Assembly: GCA_002842495.1 (NCBI GenBank)
Contig: PHDB01000006.1
Span: 46,343 to 110,342 of the forward strand
DNA length: 64,000 nucleotides
DNA from: Bacteroidetes bacterium HGW-Bacteroidetes-6
GTDB lineage: Bacteria > Bacteroidota > Bacteroidia > Bacteroidales > DTU049
Direction: 5' to 3'
In this document: piece after piece, positions 63,021 to 64,000 of the stretch
Position numbering within the stretch: position 1 is the first letter of the stretch
Layout: every line of letters starts with the position of its first letter
Program-made: the position numbers and the translations under genes
Notes under the pieces: generated by a model
Databases searched by the model: none
What the model saw: only the letters and a program-made list of their open reading frames with translations
What the model was told of the DNA's origin: nothing

Positions 63021-63551
63021 TTAAATTTCTTTGTAATGAATTTCATAGTCATCGTAACCTTCTTCATAAAACAACCACATTTCTTTATTTGATAATTTAG
63101 TGATCGTAAAAATAATCGGACGACCATCACCAAGGTTTATAACCAGTGGATACAATAATCTTTCTGCTGGAAAAATTGTTGTATCTATCAAACAGTTGTA
63201 TAATGAAATCGTCACCTCATCGCTTGATTCAAAATAAGCATAATTATAAATGCTGTAATCTTTCCATGTCCCTGAAGAGTCAATAGAGCCAACAATTTCA
63301 ACATATGAACAATTTTCACCTCCACCTGCTTCGGCTTTTAAGAATTTGAACGTTAGGTTATAGTACTGGTTCCAATAATCTGTCAGGTCGGTTCCGTTTT
63401 TTGAAAAATAATCAATTTTATACACGCCATAAATTCTTTTTACGACAGATCGCAGGCTAATTTTGGGTCCGTCTTCGAACTTACTGCAACTCAACACTGT
63501 CAGCAGCATAAGCCCCAGAACAACAATATTTCTAATACTTTTTGTTTTCAT
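63021..63551 (-). CDS. lipocalin-like lipoprotein A
   Basis: 176 residues from ATG at 63551; the frame extends to 63587 but the lipoprotein signal starts here. Cys22 (VLSC) is followed by SKFEDG. The N-terminal 62 residues match lipoprotein B almost exactly; the rest diverges, with an extra Gly-rich, Cys-containing stretch (AEAGGGENCSY), then the family ending ITKLSNKEMWLFY and Y-E-I-H-Y. Unlike B and C, no T9SS-type gene follows it; lipoprotein B comes 14 bases later. It begins 22 bases after the stop of the tail-fibre-like gene. Confidence 0.82.
   Translation of the reverse strand: MKTKSIRNIVVLGLMLLTVLSCSKFEDGPKISLRSVVKRIYGVYKIDYFSKNGTDLTDYWNQYYNLTFKFLKAEAGGGENCSYVEIVGSIDSSGTWKDYSIYNYAYFESSDEVTISLYNCLIDTTIFPAERLLYPLVINLGDGRPIIFTITKLSNKEMWLFYEEGYDDYEIHYKEI
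63364..63551 (-). repeat. 188-bp direct repeat, copy in lipoprotein A
   Basis: Partner of 62819-63006; same length, about 94% identical, covering the signal peptide and the first 40 mature residues. Confidence 0.85.
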
Positions 63552-63573
63552 GGTGAAAAAGGAACTCTGTATT

Positions 63574-64000
63574 TCACTTATTTTCAATCAATTTCCTCAG
63601 CTCCTCATTCTCCTTTTTCAGTTGGAGCATGTAGAGGGTGAGTTCCTCGATCTTGCGCAGCAGGGTGCCGTAGCTTTCGCCCAAAGACAGGCCGTTTTCG
63701 GTTACTTCCTGTTCGGTTGGTACATCGGGCAGGTGGCCATTGAGTGCAATAAATGCTTCGAGCTCTTCGAAACTGCGCAGTGGGTAGTTGGGAGCAAACA
63801 CATCGTCCCACCAATATTGTTGATCAATACGCACTTCGATTTCTTTGCAATAAATTTTTCCATTCACCGATAGCACTCCACCTCCCATGGTTTCACTTGA
63901 TGGATCGTATTCGCCGGGATACAGAACCATCATGCGCCGGTCGTTCAGTTCGGCATCGGTCATTGTGTTGCCACTCAGGTTATTTCCATTGATTGGTATG
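63574..64000 (-). CDS. tail-fibre-like surface protein, C-terminal part (cut by window edge)
   Basis: The minus-strand frame is open to the window end, so at least 141 residues are seen and the N-terminus is missing. The C-terminus is the known tail-fibre/S-layer-like ending: YWWDDVFAPNYPLRSFEELEAF is split by the motif LRSFEELEAFI, then NGHLPDVPTEQEV, LGESYGTLLRKIEELTLYM and a coiled coil (LQLKKENEELRKLIEN). In Bacteroidota such endings occur on large surface or fibre proteins and drive trimerisation. It is the upstream-most visible gene of the operon; the main body is beyond the edge. Confidence 0.85.
   Translation of the reverse strand, partial: IPINGNNLSGNTMTDAELNDRRMMVLYPGEYDPSSETMGGGVLSVNGKIYCKEIEVRIDQQYWWDDVFAPNYPLRSFEELEAFIALNGHLPDVPTEQEVTENGLSLGESYGTLLRKIEELTLYMLQLKKENEELRKLIENK

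Overview
The window reads as one contiguous piece of a Bacteroidota chromosome, most likely class Bacteroidia and a free-living lineage. The lineage call rests on the giant T9SS translocon protein SprA, a PorW/SprE-type lipoprotein, a PorE-like OmpA protein, four exported proteins with T9SS type A sorting tails, many TonB-, OmpA- and S46-family envelope proteins, and promoters with the Bacteroidota -7 box TAnnTTTG in place of Shine-Dalgarno-led signals. I see no tRNA, rRNA, CRISPR array, insertion sequence or prophage.

Layout. 1-10.8 kb: 3' end of an unrecognised gene, then malic enzyme, ruvA, sprA and gcvH. 10.9-13.2 kb: three tandem TonB-like genes, two of them followed by near-identical terminators. 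13.2-18 kb: a U32 protein, three small exported helical proteins and aspS. 18-24 kb: an OmpA protein, tadA, a PorE-like protein and an S46 dipeptidyl-peptidase. 24-32.6 kb: a small unknown, an omega-amidase, a PASTA protein, a T9SS cargo, an RluD-like synthase, an ABC permease, a repeat protein, ubiX, a beta-barrel protein and yraN. 32.6-37 kb: a TPR-sensor hybrid histidine kinase with a degenerate kinase core, and an M1 aminopeptidase carrying a T9SS tail. 37-46 kb (minus strand): groEL, groES, secG, a TPR protein, lptE, a sigma-54 activator, two small membrane proteins (one AtpZ), a bactofilin and porW. 46-50.8 kb: uvrC, glnA, a 56-residue small ORF and a T9SS-tailed thioredoxin-like protein. 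50.9-57.5 kb (minus): a frameshifted small gene, a membrane protein, gpsA, M28 and M49-type peptidases, aat and udk. 57.7-59 kb: pgk. 59-64 kb (minus): one compact accessory operon.

How it fits together. Most genes are housekeeping or cell-envelope genes. The T9SS theme recurs: SprA (outer-membrane channel), PorW and a PorE-like protein (machinery) are spread over 43 kb, with cargo in between. Secreted or periplasmic peptide processing is well represented (S46, M1, M28, M49-like).

The most unusual part is 59.07-64.00 kb. Three paralogous lipoproteins with LES-like surface-export residues alternate with a large T9SS-secreted protein and a truncated N-terminal copy of it, behind a tail-fibre-like gene that runs off the edge. 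It looks like a lipoprotein plus secreted-protein module duplicated three times, with one copy intact, one truncated and one missing its partner. Two lipoproteins share a 188-bp stretch at about 94% identity and then diverge. Other points worth a look are the frameshifted gene at 50.9-51.2 kb, the unannotated small ORF at 49.6 kb, the Ile at the specificity position of the S46 peptidase, and the kinase-dead hybrid sensor.
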